Positions 1 to 9,506 of a DNA stretch of 64,000 bases are shown piece by piece. This DNA comes from Wolfiporia cocos. Its lineage: Eukaryota > Basidiomycota > Agaricomycetes > Polyporales > Phaeolaceae. The DNA lies in the NCBI GenBank assembly GCA_029448655.1, contig JACCLO010000011.1, positions 186,001 to 250,000 of the forward strand, written 5' to 3'. The translations under genes were made by a program, and so were the position numbers. The notes beneath the pieces are model-generated. The model was not told where the DNA came from and ran no database searches. It was given only the letters and a program-made list of their open reading frames with translations. How positions within the stretch are numbered: position 1 is the stretch's first letter; the number at the start of each line of letters is the position of its first letter.

Positions 1-221
1 CGGCACATAGCTCATAGCCAGTTAGATACCAGTACGTAGAGGCCTCTGAGCCGCCGTACACAAACATGTACAAATAGATTAGGAGTATATATGCCGGACA
101 GTCTTGAGCGTAAACCTCAGACTTGTCTTGGCCTTTTGTGCCTTGAGATGCCCGGACCAGGAAGGCGCTTTCATGCGACCCACCTTCCCCCGGTGTGTGT
201 CTTAAGGTTGCGCTTGTGTCA
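1..221 (+). repeat. M-family LTR, 3' part, cut by the window edge
   Basis: The stretch ends in GCGCTTGTGTCA and resembles the M LTR at 56990-57360: a TATA-like run near 90, then CTTGTCTTGGCC, then CGCTTTCA. It interrupts C-family LTR sequence; GCCAC at 222-226 is the expected right copy of a target duplication whose left copy is outside the window. It is either a solo LTR or the 3' LTR of an M element. Confidence 0.7.
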
Positions 222-646
222 GCCACCACGACAAGCTCTTTACTGGGCTTATCAAACCACATGACTAGCTTACGTAATGCTACGGTACAACCACGTCCAA
301 TAGCAACACTACAGCATACGTCATACAGGTCTCGCCCGTCAGAGCAAGACCAGCCACGTCATAGATCCTAGATCATAATGATAGGCCGAGCGCGGCACGC
401 TCGCATAATAATGTCCACAAGTACAAACAGTGCCTCATGGCCTTGTACTATTGGGTAGGCCTTCCCGGCTTCCCACCGCCATAAGATCCTCGATCATAAT
501 GGCACCTCAGGCGCGCCACGCCTTCGCATAATTATGGCAACACGGCCAAATAGCACTATATTAGCACCAAGGCAATATCGCTATAGGCTCGGCCTTCTCG
601 GCCATCCCACGGACTCGGTGTTCTCCAAGTCCCGGGCTTCTGCCAT
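222..646 (+). repeat. C-family LTR fragment (interior part)
   Basis: It closely matches the interior of the C LTR at 21310-21740 (runs such as CACGACAAGCTCTTTACTGG and CTCCAAGTCCCGGGCTTCTG). Similarity stops after GCCATCA near 646, so the rest of the LTR is missing. An 8-bp-stem hairpin (GGCGCGGC / GCCGCGCC, 649-671) lies right at the break. Confidence 0.75.
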
Positions 647-2363
647 CAGGTGGCGCGGCTCGCAAGGCCGCGCCGGCCTAGGTTACAGAGCGATAGCCAA
701 GCGTTAGTCCTTCGGGCAGCTGGTGTGCTCTCCCTGTCAGGTGATATGGGGTCCCTCTGGAAGCATGCGGCGTAGCCCACCATCCTAGATGTATGGAGCG
801 CTCGTGAATGCGCGATCTTAGATCGACAGTAGGAGCTGCCCTGTTGGATACCTCGGGGGGCCTAAGATGGCAAGCCTTGCCATTGAGGCGTGGTAAGGGC
901 TGCGGTGTAATACTGCGGCCCACTTTCCGGTCTGCTCCTTAGGGGATGCGGGCCGTGTATCTTCTTCCCAACCATGTGGTCCAGACGATCAAATTCTGGC
1001 AACCACCGACCCTACCCCTGGAGCGAGCGCCTCTGTTACAAGCACAAGCGAATATCTCCGCCTCTTGGCACAGGGTCATGCACATCTATGAAGACACCTG
1101 GCGGTTTAATTCCGCGTGGCAACCCTCAAGAGGTTGCCCCTAACCATGCCCCCGTTCTTATTGTGTTCAATGAACATGACCACTCAGCGATAGTTCGCTG
1201 ATGACTCGCTCTTCTAGGTACCCTGGTATCCCAGTCAATAGTAGTTAATATATGGTTTTAGCGGCGGCTCCAGTAATTTACTTACCTTGTAAAGTAGTTT
1301 AGTAACCGCCCAATAGCATTTGTATTCAGCCTTTGGAAATCCTGCGTCACCTGTTGGTTCCCAGCTTATCTAGGCTGGTTAAGGTCGCTTATGTACATAA
1401 AAAGCAACCTTTTACATCTTAGGTACAATAAGTCAATCGAAAAACGATACTAGTACCTTACTCGACGTAGGATCGCGTACGCTAGGCAAAATATATATGC
1501 TTATAACTATCATTACTGTGGGAAATACCTATTACCAAGTCGATAAGGATTACCAATAATCCGTCGGCCCCCGTTTGACTTCGGTCTTCGCTCCTGAAAA
1601 AGGGATTCGGGTTATTGAGCATTAGTCACGGTCATTTCATTCGTTAAGTTAAGAACCTTAGAACGGGGGCACCCCTTTCGATAATGGAATCCCTGGCAAG
1701 GAAATTACCATCCGTTTGGGAAGAGACGTCTGACAAGCGTCTATAAATAATTGGAAACACTGCCGTTCTCACCGGTGTTCCATGTACAAACAGATCGCAA
1801 TAGATTACTTAATTGAATCTCGCAATCTGGGTTAGAGGAAGGGAAAACAAGGGACACACGCTATTGATACGCGTTCCCTTGAAGTGTAGCGGAGGTCGGC
1901 AAGACTTCCAGAATCACACTTCATTCGGCATCTTCGCACATCGCCGAATTCACACCGGTCCCAAACCGGTCCCCCCTGTATTGAAATTGACAATTTTGCA
2001 CGCCACTCGCAAAATTCGTCACGAGGCTAGCTACCTCATCTTTGATTTCACTTCGATTCAACTTTTCTCTGTGGGGAGAATAACCGAAATTCGAAAAATA
2101 CACCTCAGCAATACAATGCGATTGTCCGCAAAAGGCTTCAAAAGGAAACTCGAAAATCCTCCGAAGTAACAGATGAGCCACATCTTTTAGGACAATCACT
2201 CCGATTTGGCAATCGGATATCATTACAATTGCTTGGTTTACGGAAACCTACGTCGTCGTGACACGTAATAAATAAATCCGGATCTGTTTCCTATCTTCCA
2301 ATTAGGAATACATCTCGTCACTACACCGAACAAGAGCCTGAGAAACTCTTCGGTATCGACAAA
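647..2363. other. Unassigned sequence into which element A inserted
   Basis: No convincing gene is visible; the open frames here are short and look random. The first 600 bp are GC-rich and resemble the untranslated leaders of the LTR elements in style. From about 1240 the base composition turns AT-rich up to the CTAGG target site at 2364-2368. The same sequence resumes at 31083 on the other side of element A. Confidence 0.5.
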
Positions 2364-2368
2364 CTAGG

Positions 2369-2828
2369 TGACACAAACCAAACTACAATACTTACTGAGA
2401 TCCTTTGGGGGGTGTCTTAGAGGGTAGAAAGCAAAGTAGAGAGGCGATGAAGTAGCTTGTTAGGCTGTAGTTCAATATCGAGGAGAACAGAACTGAGGTT
2501 TAACGCTCAGTCTGCCCTAGTATATATACACGTGTTGCGAGACCCCTAATACTACTAGGACCTACGGTACCTAAGGATGAGTAACGCTACATGTGATCTA
2601 ATACTTCGACATGTGATTCTAGGTAAGAGCATCAGTCAGCGATCATGTGAGCGTAGACGATGCATGTGATTCTGGTTGGTATGGAACCTGCTAGAAGGTT
2701 CCGGTAAGTTCCATGGACGTAAGCGCTTGGTCACGTGATATGCTAGTTATACGTATTCTATGCTACAACGTAGATATTGGAGTATAAAAGCAGGAAAAAT
2801 AGCTAAAAATAAGGAAAAATCTGTGACA
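2369..2828 (-). repeat. 3' LTR of element A
   Basis: This 460-bp LTR reads TGTCACAGATTT...GGTTTGTGTCA on the minus strand. It is near-identical to 30623-31082 (for example CTTACTGAGA here, CTTACTAAGA there). The purine tract GAAGAGGGGGTAA (minus strand, about 2829-2841) precedes it, as expected for the plus-strand primer of reverse transcription. Confidence 0.93.
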
Positions 2829-2839
2829 TTACCCCCTCT

Positions 2840-4567
2840 TCAAGGTTCGACGTCCCGGAGAAGGAGTTCCATTTCTTCAAGTTCTTCAGGGGTCATATTC
2901 GAGGTGTCTAGTTCTGGAAATGCTTCGAATGTAATACGACGTCCTGTAGAACCGAATCCCTTATCTCCTCTTCCGTTGTCTTCTATCTCGTGTCTGGCTT
3001 TGTAGCTGTTGTGCGAGGTGAGGTATTCTTCTGACTGGTCTAATGGTAAGACCAATAGCTGTGCAATACGGTCACCTTCTTCTACCGAGTATTCCGTTGT
3101 GCCCAAGTTTAGTAGCATGACTTTTACCTCTCCACGATAATCCCAGTCGATTACACCGCCTACAACTAGTATGCTTTTCTTAGCCATGCTAGATCGTGTC
3201 TGCAGTTGTCCATATGTTCCGTACGGTAGTAATACCTTCAATCCTGTGGATATGGTGGTTACTTTTCCTGGTGGAACGGTGACGTCTTCTGCTGCGGCGA
3301 TGTCGTAACCTGCTGAGTGTGGAGTACCCTTGGTTGGGTATTTGGTGTCTGAACTTGGGTCGATTGCGAATTCTAGGTAGTTATTTTCTTTCGCTTTGAC
3401 TTCTACAAAGTTGCCATTCTTGTCCCGTTTTAGCCACTTGCGTTCTTTCGCTAGTTCTTCTGGTGAGAAATTTTCCAACTCAAGAGGCCAGTCATCAGGC
3501 CAGAGATAGGAGTCCCCAACTTTCCAGTCTGGGTCGTCTTCTGGGCTCGCTACGCGAACCCGGGGGTTAGTTCTTGTCTTTCGCTTGGGTCCTTGGGTGT
3601 GGAGATTGTGAGTCTTCTTATAATTGTCCACAATTTCCTTGGAGTTCCCGAGCGTTTCCTCATTCTGCCATGTGTCTTCCTCAGCTGTGAAACCTTTCCA
3701 TCGTACTAGGAATTGTAATCTTCCTGTGGGTGTCGTTCGATGGTTTAGGATTTCTTCGACTTCGTATTCTCCGTTGTCTTCAGGTTCTGGTGGCGTCTTG
3801 TCTCCTGAATAGGGGACTAGCTTAGAGGCGTGGAAGACCGGGTGGTAGGCGCGGTATTGGCTGTCCATGAATAGTCTGAATGTCACTGGCGACAATTGTT
3901 CTACTATTTTGAATGGGCCAATATATCTGGGGGCAAGACTCCTTTCGGATGTCTGGTAGTCCCTTACGTCTATCATGACCTTGTCTCCTACTTTGAAGGG
4001 TACCTTCTGTACTGATTGGTCGTAGTACCACTTCATGCGCTCGTTAGCTATTTCCATAGCTGCCTTGGCCTGGTTCTGTGCGTTCCATCGCTCGGTTGCG
4101 ATTTCGTTAAGATCTGCTTTTGCCTGTATGTTCAGGTCTGCCGGTCCAGCTCGTGGGTGCCTGCCTAATTCTACGTAAAACGGGGACATCTTGGTGGTTT
4201 CTGATGCTGCGTTGTTGTACGCGAACTCTGCCGTTGGAAGGAACTGTGACCAGTTGTCCTTCCGGTATGAGTTGACGTAACAGCGCAGATACTGTTCCAA
4301 GGTTTGGTTCGTCCGTTCCGTTTGTCCGTCTGCCTGTGGGTGATATGCCGTAGTCATGGCGCGTTTTATCCCTAGTAGCTTACACCATTCTCCGAAGAGT
4401 TCTGATGCAAACTGTACTCCGCGATCGGAAATGATCTGGTTTGGTAGCCCGTGTATTGGGTAGAACCTTCCATAAAGGACTTTTACAAGATCCTTTGTTC
4501 CGAACTTGCTGGAGATTGGGAAGAATGGTGCTCGCTTTGTTAAGCGGTCGACTACCACCATAATTGC
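2840..4567 (-). CDS. Element A pol, 3' segment: integrase core, chromodomain, dUTPase
   Basis: This is the C-terminal part of the A polyprotein, cut off from its N-terminal part (9507-12214) by insertion of element B inside the integrase. It holds the integrase core (SDRGVQFASELF, HPQADGQTERTNQ), a GPF/Y-type segment (APRYIGPFKI), a chromodomain (VRWKGFTAEEDTW) and a C-terminal dUTPase. The dUTPase motifs are visible in order: AGYDIAAAED, TRSSMAKKS, GVIDWDYRGEV, GDRIAQLL and GDKGFGSTGR. The second motif has T where Pro is usual. About 40 extra residues follow the last motif and end in an acidic tail. TGA at 2840-2842 ends the frame. dUTPases hydrolyse dUTP to dUMP; here the domain would protect the element's cDNA from uracil (inference). 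Confidence 0.9.
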   Translation of the reverse strand, partial: AIMVVVDRLTKRAPFFPISSKFGTKDLVKVLYGRFYPIHGLPNQIISDRGVQFASELFGEWCKLLGIKRAMTTAYHPQADGQTERTNQTLEQYLRCYVNSYRKDNWSQFLPTAEFAYNNAASETTKMSPFYVELGRHPRAGPADLNIQAKADLNEIATERWNAQNQAKAAMEIANERMKWYYDQSVQKVPFKVGDKVMIDVRDYQTSERSLAPRYIGPFKIVEQLSPVTFRLFMDSQYRAYHPVFHASKLVPYSGDKTPPEPEDNGEYEVEEILNHRTTPTGRLQFLVRWKGFTAEEDTWQNEETLGNSKEIVDNYKKTHNLHTQGPKRKTRTNPRVRVASPEDDPDWKVGDSYLWPDDWPLELENFSPEELAKERKWLKRDKNGNFVEVKAKENNYLEFAIDPSSDTKYPTKGTPHSAGYDIAAAEDVTVPPGKVTTISTGLKVLLPYGTYGQLQTRSSMAKKSILVVGGVIDWDYRGEVKVMLLNLGTTEYSVEEGDRIAQLLVLPLDQSEEYLTSHNSYKARHEIEDNGRGDKGFGSTGRRITFEAFPELDTSNMTPEELEEMELLLRDVEP

Positions 4568-5060
4568 TGTCACAAGAAATCCCGGAATAAAGGGGTTCTC
4601 TTATTTGGCTCACCCTTGGCTCACGCTTATTCCACAGATATTCGCTATGTTAATACTTAGCCGCTCGAGTGGAACCGCACGTGCGTAGGTAGATAATTCC
4701 TTCACTATCTTATCTCTACAGGTCACGTGACGTCAAGGGTAGTAACAGCGTTACGTAGTTATGGGTTACGGTCACAGCTTGCGCACAGACCATGCCATTA
4801 GGGCAGGCTGTTAGCGGTAGTAGTTACTGTCCCCCATGTATATATACTGCGACGTTCTGAGGGTTACACCTCAGAACTATTCTTCTCGACCTTGGGGCAA
4901 GTCCCCTGGGAACCATCTCATCTCTGGTGTGCGCCTGCCTGAGCGTCGACACACACACACTCTCTCTCTTTGACTGCTAGCCTGGGTGCCTAAGGAGCGG
5001 CCAGTCCTCCTCATCCGCCAGCGGTTCGGTGCGTCCCGACCAGCCCCTATACTAGGGAAG

Positions 5061-5630
5061 TGTCACAGAATTCCCAGTGGGGGGTTCTACATTCCTTCGC
5101 TATAGGTATTATAGGCGCCGCTAGGTGCGCGCGCGCTTCCCTGATCCTCAGCCACCTCCAGCGCCCGTCCAGGACTCTATTTAGATCATCTGACCATAGG
5201 TTAGCGCTGTAGGGTAGCGCGCACCTTAGGTACTCACGTTATGGTCACACCGTCACATGTCGTTACAGGTAGCTACATTATCATGTGCCCTCTTAGTTAC
5301 TGCGCACAGGCCGCGACTTTAGGGCGACCATTACTGGTCAGCTCCCCATGTATAAGTACGACAAGATGGGGACTTACTTCCCCATCTTTAGGATTCTCGA
5401 CAACTGAGCCTCTGGCTCCTCTCTCATTCTGCGCTGTGTGCGTCTCTGCCCCGGGGGCCCTCACGTTCTTGCTTGACTGTGTGCTAGTCGACTACGCCGT
5501 CGTACACAAGGGATGCTCCAAGCTCCCACGTTGCCTCTGCGTCGGCCTCTGGCCGATTGGTACACCGCCTTGTAGGCGCGTTAGGGACTCCCCTGTAGCC
5601 AGGGTCCCACAGCCTTGTGAGTCTGTGTCA
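5061..5630 (+). repeat. 5' LTR of element E
   Basis: 570 bp, TGTCACAGAATTCC...GAGTCTGTGTCA, with 9-bp nearly perfect inverted ends. CATCTTTAGGATT at 5383-5395 is the predicted RNA 5' end, downstream of a TATA-like GTATAAG near 5351. Confidence 0.93.
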
Positions 5631-5631
5631 T

Positions 5632-5644
5632 AATCCTAAAGATG
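5632..5644 (+). promoter_or_regulatory. Self-primer binding site of element E
   Basis: AATCCTAAAGATG starts 1 nt after the LTR and is the exact complement of CATCTTTAGGATT (5383-5395) at the predicted RNA start, 13 of 13 positions. It is read as a Tf1-type self-priming site. Confidence 0.75.
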
Positions 5645-6414
5645 TTTTACCTCCCCTCCGGCGCCACTTGCGCTGGGGCCGAGGGTTTTTCACTCGCAGG
5701 TCGCCAAGGCAACGCGGCGGGGCAGCCTCTTGGGAGAAGACCCAGAGGTCCGTAGTCTTACGAGCCCCCACGAAGCGTTACACCTGGCAAAGCGGCCGCG
5801 AGGAGCAAAAATCAAGACCGCCCCCCATGAACACAGGGTAGCGGGGTCAACAGGTGTAAGCCGCGTTCAGGGCCCGCCGCCGTCACCCCTGCAAAGGGAA
5901 TGTACGCGCGTGTGGAGGCACAGTGCATCCTCGCCATCACCCCTGGGCGGCAGGAGTCAGCTCAAGATCCTTGACCTGTGGGTATGCGAAGGGAACCCGC
6001 AAGGGTCTCCCAACCCCACACCGACGGTCAACAAGATGAATATAGAAAATCGACTAGGTACTTAATCGACGAGGACCCAGCATAGTCGGAGGTCGGCGCG
6101 TCATGCGTAGCCAAGTCGGCACATGCTAGGAAAGGAATGACACAGCATTACCTTCCCAGTAGCCTCTGCGCTCACCGCTAGCGACGACTCACGCTCTCAC
6201 GTCAGGCATGTAAGGAACAGGGAACGGTGAACAACGTCCCAATGTCTCCTGCATGGTCACCCTCCTTCGCACACCAATTGGCGGACAGGACCGCCGATGA
6301 TTGGAACTTCCACCTGGGGGCGCAGGTGCCAGCCATCAAAACTCAACCAAAGGAATGTAGCGTCGTAGGTTATAGGTACAACGTCGGGACGACGTTTTTT
6401 GAGAGGGGGGGTAA
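5645..6414 (+). other. Non-coding interior of element E
   Basis: GC-rich sequence with no recognisable protein. Blocks such as CCTCCCCTCCGGCGCCAC, GGGGCCGAGGGTTTTTCAC and CCCCCACGAAGCGTTA recur almost unchanged in the interior of F (from about 28160) and more loosely in B (from about 7120). Conservation without coding suggests a structured RNA for packaging or dimerisation (inference). Confidence 0.6.
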
Positions 6415-6984
6415 TGTCACAGAATTCCCAGTGGGGGGTTCTACATTCCTTCGCTATAGGTATTATAGGCGCCGCTAGGTGCGCGCGCGCTTCCCTGATC
6501 CTCAGCCACCTCCAGCGCCCGTCCAGGACTCTATTTAGATCATCTGACCATAGGTTAGCGCTGTAGGGTAGCGCGCACCTTAGGTACTCACGTTATGGTC
6601 ACACCGTCACATGTCGTTACAGGTAGCTACATTATCATGTGCCCTCTTAGTTACTGCGCACAGGCCGCGACTTTAGGGCGACCATTACTGGTCAGCTCCC
6701 CATGTATAAGTACGACAAGATGGGGACTTACTTCCCCATCTTTAGGATTCTCGACAACTGAGCCTCTGGCTCCTCTCTCATTCTGCGCTGTGTGCGTCTC
6801 TGCCCCGGGGGCCCTCACGTTCTTGCTTGACTGTGTGCTAGTCGACTACGCCGTCGTACACAAGGGATGCTCCAAGCTCCCACGTTGCCTCTGCGTCGGC
6901 CTCTGGCCGATTGGTACACCGCCTTGTAGGCGCGTTAGGGACTCCCCTGTAGCCAGGGTCCCACAGCCTTGTGAGTCTGTGTCA
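6415..6984 (+). repeat. 3' LTR of element E
   Basis: Same 570 bp as 5061-5630, preceded by the purine tract at 6400-6414 and followed by the duplicated GGAAG. Confidence 0.93.
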
Positions 6985-7110
6985 GGAAGGGCCACGGCAG
7001 TTCGTCCACAAGAGACGTCCTGTTCTCCTTGGAGGATAGGGATAGGAGGGTTATAGGGAGGGTTTCCCCGCTTTGCGGGTCGTCACTCAACCAGTGGGTT
7101 TCCGTGTCAT

Positions 7111-7122
7111 AAGAATAGTTCT
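7111..7122 (+). promoter_or_regulatory. Self-primer binding site of element B
   Basis: AAGAATAGTTCT is the exact complement of AGAACTATTCTT (4873-4884) in the R region of the 5' LTR. Confidence 0.72.
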
Positions 7123-7753
7123 ATCTTACTCCGCCCTCCGTTGCCTTCATATACGGAGCCCGGAGGTCTCGACGTTTAGGTCTAGCGCAGCGCGGTGGGG
7201 CACCCACTGAGCCACAAGCGGCCTTGGGCGGTACATTTACCAGCCCCCACTAAGCGTTGCTAGGGCGAGGGCGCCCTGGACCGACGACGGACTGAGAACC
7301 AGGAAGGACGCCGCAGGACACAGCGGTAGTCCCCGAGGCAAGACGTTAGACCTAGTGGGTATGTGAAGCACCTTGGTGCAACCCCACAGCAGCAGGTCAG
7401 CGAAGCGAGGCCGACAACAGGTGTCCCGCACCTACGGACACCCTTAGGCGACAGAAACGACCTCCACCACCTACGATGACCAGAGGCCAGCGTCTCCATA
7501 GCAACCACCCACCATCCAACCGACGTCCTACCAACCGCGCGCAAATAACCAAGCACGCCGTGTGGGAGCGCCAGTACCAAGAGCGCCGAAAACGGCTCCT
7601 ACCGCCGGCGAAAATGCAAAAGCGGCGAGCGCAAGGACGGGACCGGCTTAGGGAGGTAGGCGGGGATTAGGTGCTGAAAATGGAAGAACAGGCTCTCCGG
7701 CTGACTAGCGTGAGTGAGAGCGTCGAAGAATCGCCAACAGGGGGTAGCTAGGG

Positions 7754-8844
7754 TGACACAGTATGCCTGTGGGACTCACCAAGTGCCTATATTCTTGAGA
7801 TAAGGCGACTTAGAGAGGAGACAATACCAGCGCAGCAGAATGGTGAGAGTTATTCTACGGCGCAAGCCGAGAATAATAGAACTAGAGTTATAGGGCGTCA
7901 AGCCCCTAGTTATATACATGTTTATGGGAAGGTCACGTGCTACTGGCTAGTCGTTACCTTTCCGGGTTATGTGGCTTTGCCAAGGGGCGAAGCTTATCTT
8001 ATCTACTGTTTATGGACTCTACATAGAATGGCCGTGGCAAGGCCCTAATGGCCGAACCAATCGTATGAGAGGGATTTGTATGTATTATCATATGAACGCG
8101 GGCACAGCCCGGGTATATGGGAAGCCGGTTGCCGGATACCGTGAGGTATAATGGCGATTGGCCGGTCTTCGTTGGATGACCAAGGCTGGACGCCGAGGTC
8201 GTTATGCTATTGGGCCAGCAGGCACCGTAGCATGTGATATGTCCGGTCCGGATGGTTACCGGAACATATGGTGGTCTTAGCCGTGAGGCGAGGACCGGTG
8301 TTTGGGCAACGCCGTGATGGCAGAAGCCCGGGACTTGGAGATCGCCGAGTCCGTGGGATGACCGAGGAGGCCGAGCCTATAGCGATATTGCCTTGGTGCT
8401 AATATAGTGCTATTTGGCCGTGTTGCCATTATTATGCGAAGGCGTGGCGCGCCTGAGGGGCCATTGTGATCAAGGATCTTATGGCGGTGGGAAGCCGGGA
8501 AGGCCGACCCAATAGTACAAGGCCGCGAGGCACTGTTTGTACTTGTGGACATTATTATGCGAGCGTGCCGCGCTCGGCCTATCATTATGATCTAAGATCT
8601 ATGACGTGGCTTGGTCTTGCTCTGACGGGCGAGACCTATGACGTATGCTGTAGTGTTGCTATTGGACGTGGTTGTACCGTAGCGTTACGTAAGCTAGTCA
8701 TGTGGTTGATAAGCCCAGTTAAGAGCTTGTCGTTGTGGCAATGGGCGTTAACCCGTAGATAACTTGTAGTTAGACGTATAAATCCCAGGTAAATTGCTAT
8801 AATCGTAGGAAAAATGCTGTAAGCCCCAGATAAATCTGTGACAT
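7754..8844 (-). repeat. Solo LTR of family C inside element B
   Basis: 1091 bp, TGTCACAGATTTATC...CTGTGTCA on the minus strand, flanked by TAGGG at 7749-7753 and 8845-8849. It is highly similar to 24884-25974. No internal C sequence accompanies it, so it is a solo LTR left by LTR-LTR recombination. Confidence 0.92.
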
Positions 8845-8893
8845 AGGGGGAATATCCTTCGTCGGGCCGACGAAAATTCTAAGGAGGGGGTGA

Positions 8894-9506
8894 TGTCACA
8901 AGAAATCCCGGAATAAAGGGGTTCTCTTATTTGGCTCACCCTTGGCTCACGCTTATTCCACAGATATTCGCTACGTTAATACTTAGCCGCTCGAGTGGAA
9001 CCGCACGTGCGTAGGTAGATAATTCCTTCACTATCTTATCTCTACAGGTCACGTGACGTCAAGGGTAGTAACAGCGTTACGTAGTTATGGGTTACGGTCA
9101 CAGCTTGCGCACAGACCATGCCATTAGGGCAGGCTGTTAGCGGTAGTAGTTACTGTCCCCCATGTATATATACTGCGACGTTCTGAGGGTTACACCTCAG
9201 AACTATTCTTCTCGACCTTGGGGCAAGTCCCCTGGGAACCATCTCATCTCTGGTGTGCGCCTGCCTGAGCGTCGACACACACACACTCTCTCTCTTTGAC
9301 TGCTAGCCTGGGTGCCTAAGGAGCGGCCAGTCCTCCTCATCCGCCAGCGGTTCGGTGCGTCCCGACCAGCCCCTATACTAGGGAAGGGCCACGGCAGTTC
9401 GTCCACAAGAGACGTCCTGTTCTCCTTGGAGGATAGGGATAGGAGGGTTATAGGGAGGGTTTCCCCGCTTTGCGGGTAGTCACGAAGCCAGTAGGTTTCC
9501 GTGTCA
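8894..9506 (+). repeat. 3' LTR of element B
   Basis: 613 bp, uninterrupted. It differs from the left LTR at several bases, mostly in the last 30 bp. It serves as the empty-site reference for insertion of E. Confidence 0.92.

Larger units (their letters stand above)
5061..6984 (+). mobile_element. Element E: 1.9-kb non-autonomous LTR element inside B's LTR
   Basis: Two 570-bp LTRs (5061-5630, 6415-6984) in which I see no difference flank a 784-bp interior. Target duplication GGAAG lies at 5056-5060 and 6985-6989, and the matching empty site is present in B's other LTR near 9380. The purine tract GAGAGGGGGGGTAA precedes the right LTR. No interior frame resembles a retroelement protein. Identical LTRs and a clean duplication point to recent movement. 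Confidence 0.95.
4568..7109 (+). repeat. 5' LTR of element B, interrupted by element E
   Basis: LTR sequence TGTCACAAGAAATCC... runs from 4568 to 5060 and resumes at 6990, ending TTTCCGTGTCA at 7109. The uninterrupted 3' LTR (8894-9506) shows the empty site CTAGGGAAGGGCC, which proves E was inserted here with duplication of GGAAG. A TATA-like element near 4846 lies about 30 nt upstream of the predicted transcript start at 4873. Confidence 0.92.
4568..9506 (+). mobile_element. Element B: non-autonomous LTR element inserted in A's integrase
   Basis: It is flanked by ATTGC (4563-4567 and 9507-9511). Both LTRs are 613 bp once the nested element E is removed from the left one. The interior (7110-8893) carries a C-family solo LTR and otherwise only about 690 bp with no protein similarity. 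Purine tract AAGGAGGGGGTGA ends at 8893, giving plus orientation. Without its guests B is about 1.9 kb, a size shared with E and F. It must rely on proteins from another element. Confidence 0.92.

Noticed and set aside
649..671. Strong GC hairpin as a transcription terminator or transposon end
   Set aside because: A bacterial-type terminator makes no sense in this genome, and no second copy was found to support a mobile-element end.
1813..2169. 118-codon open frame as a host gene
   Set aside because: No recognisable domain, no ATG at the indicated start, and an equally long frame on the other strand.
5241..7056. 130-153 codon open frames in the LTRs of E
   Set aside because: The same frame appears in both LTRs because the LTRs are identical; it spans promoter and R sequence and resembles no protein.
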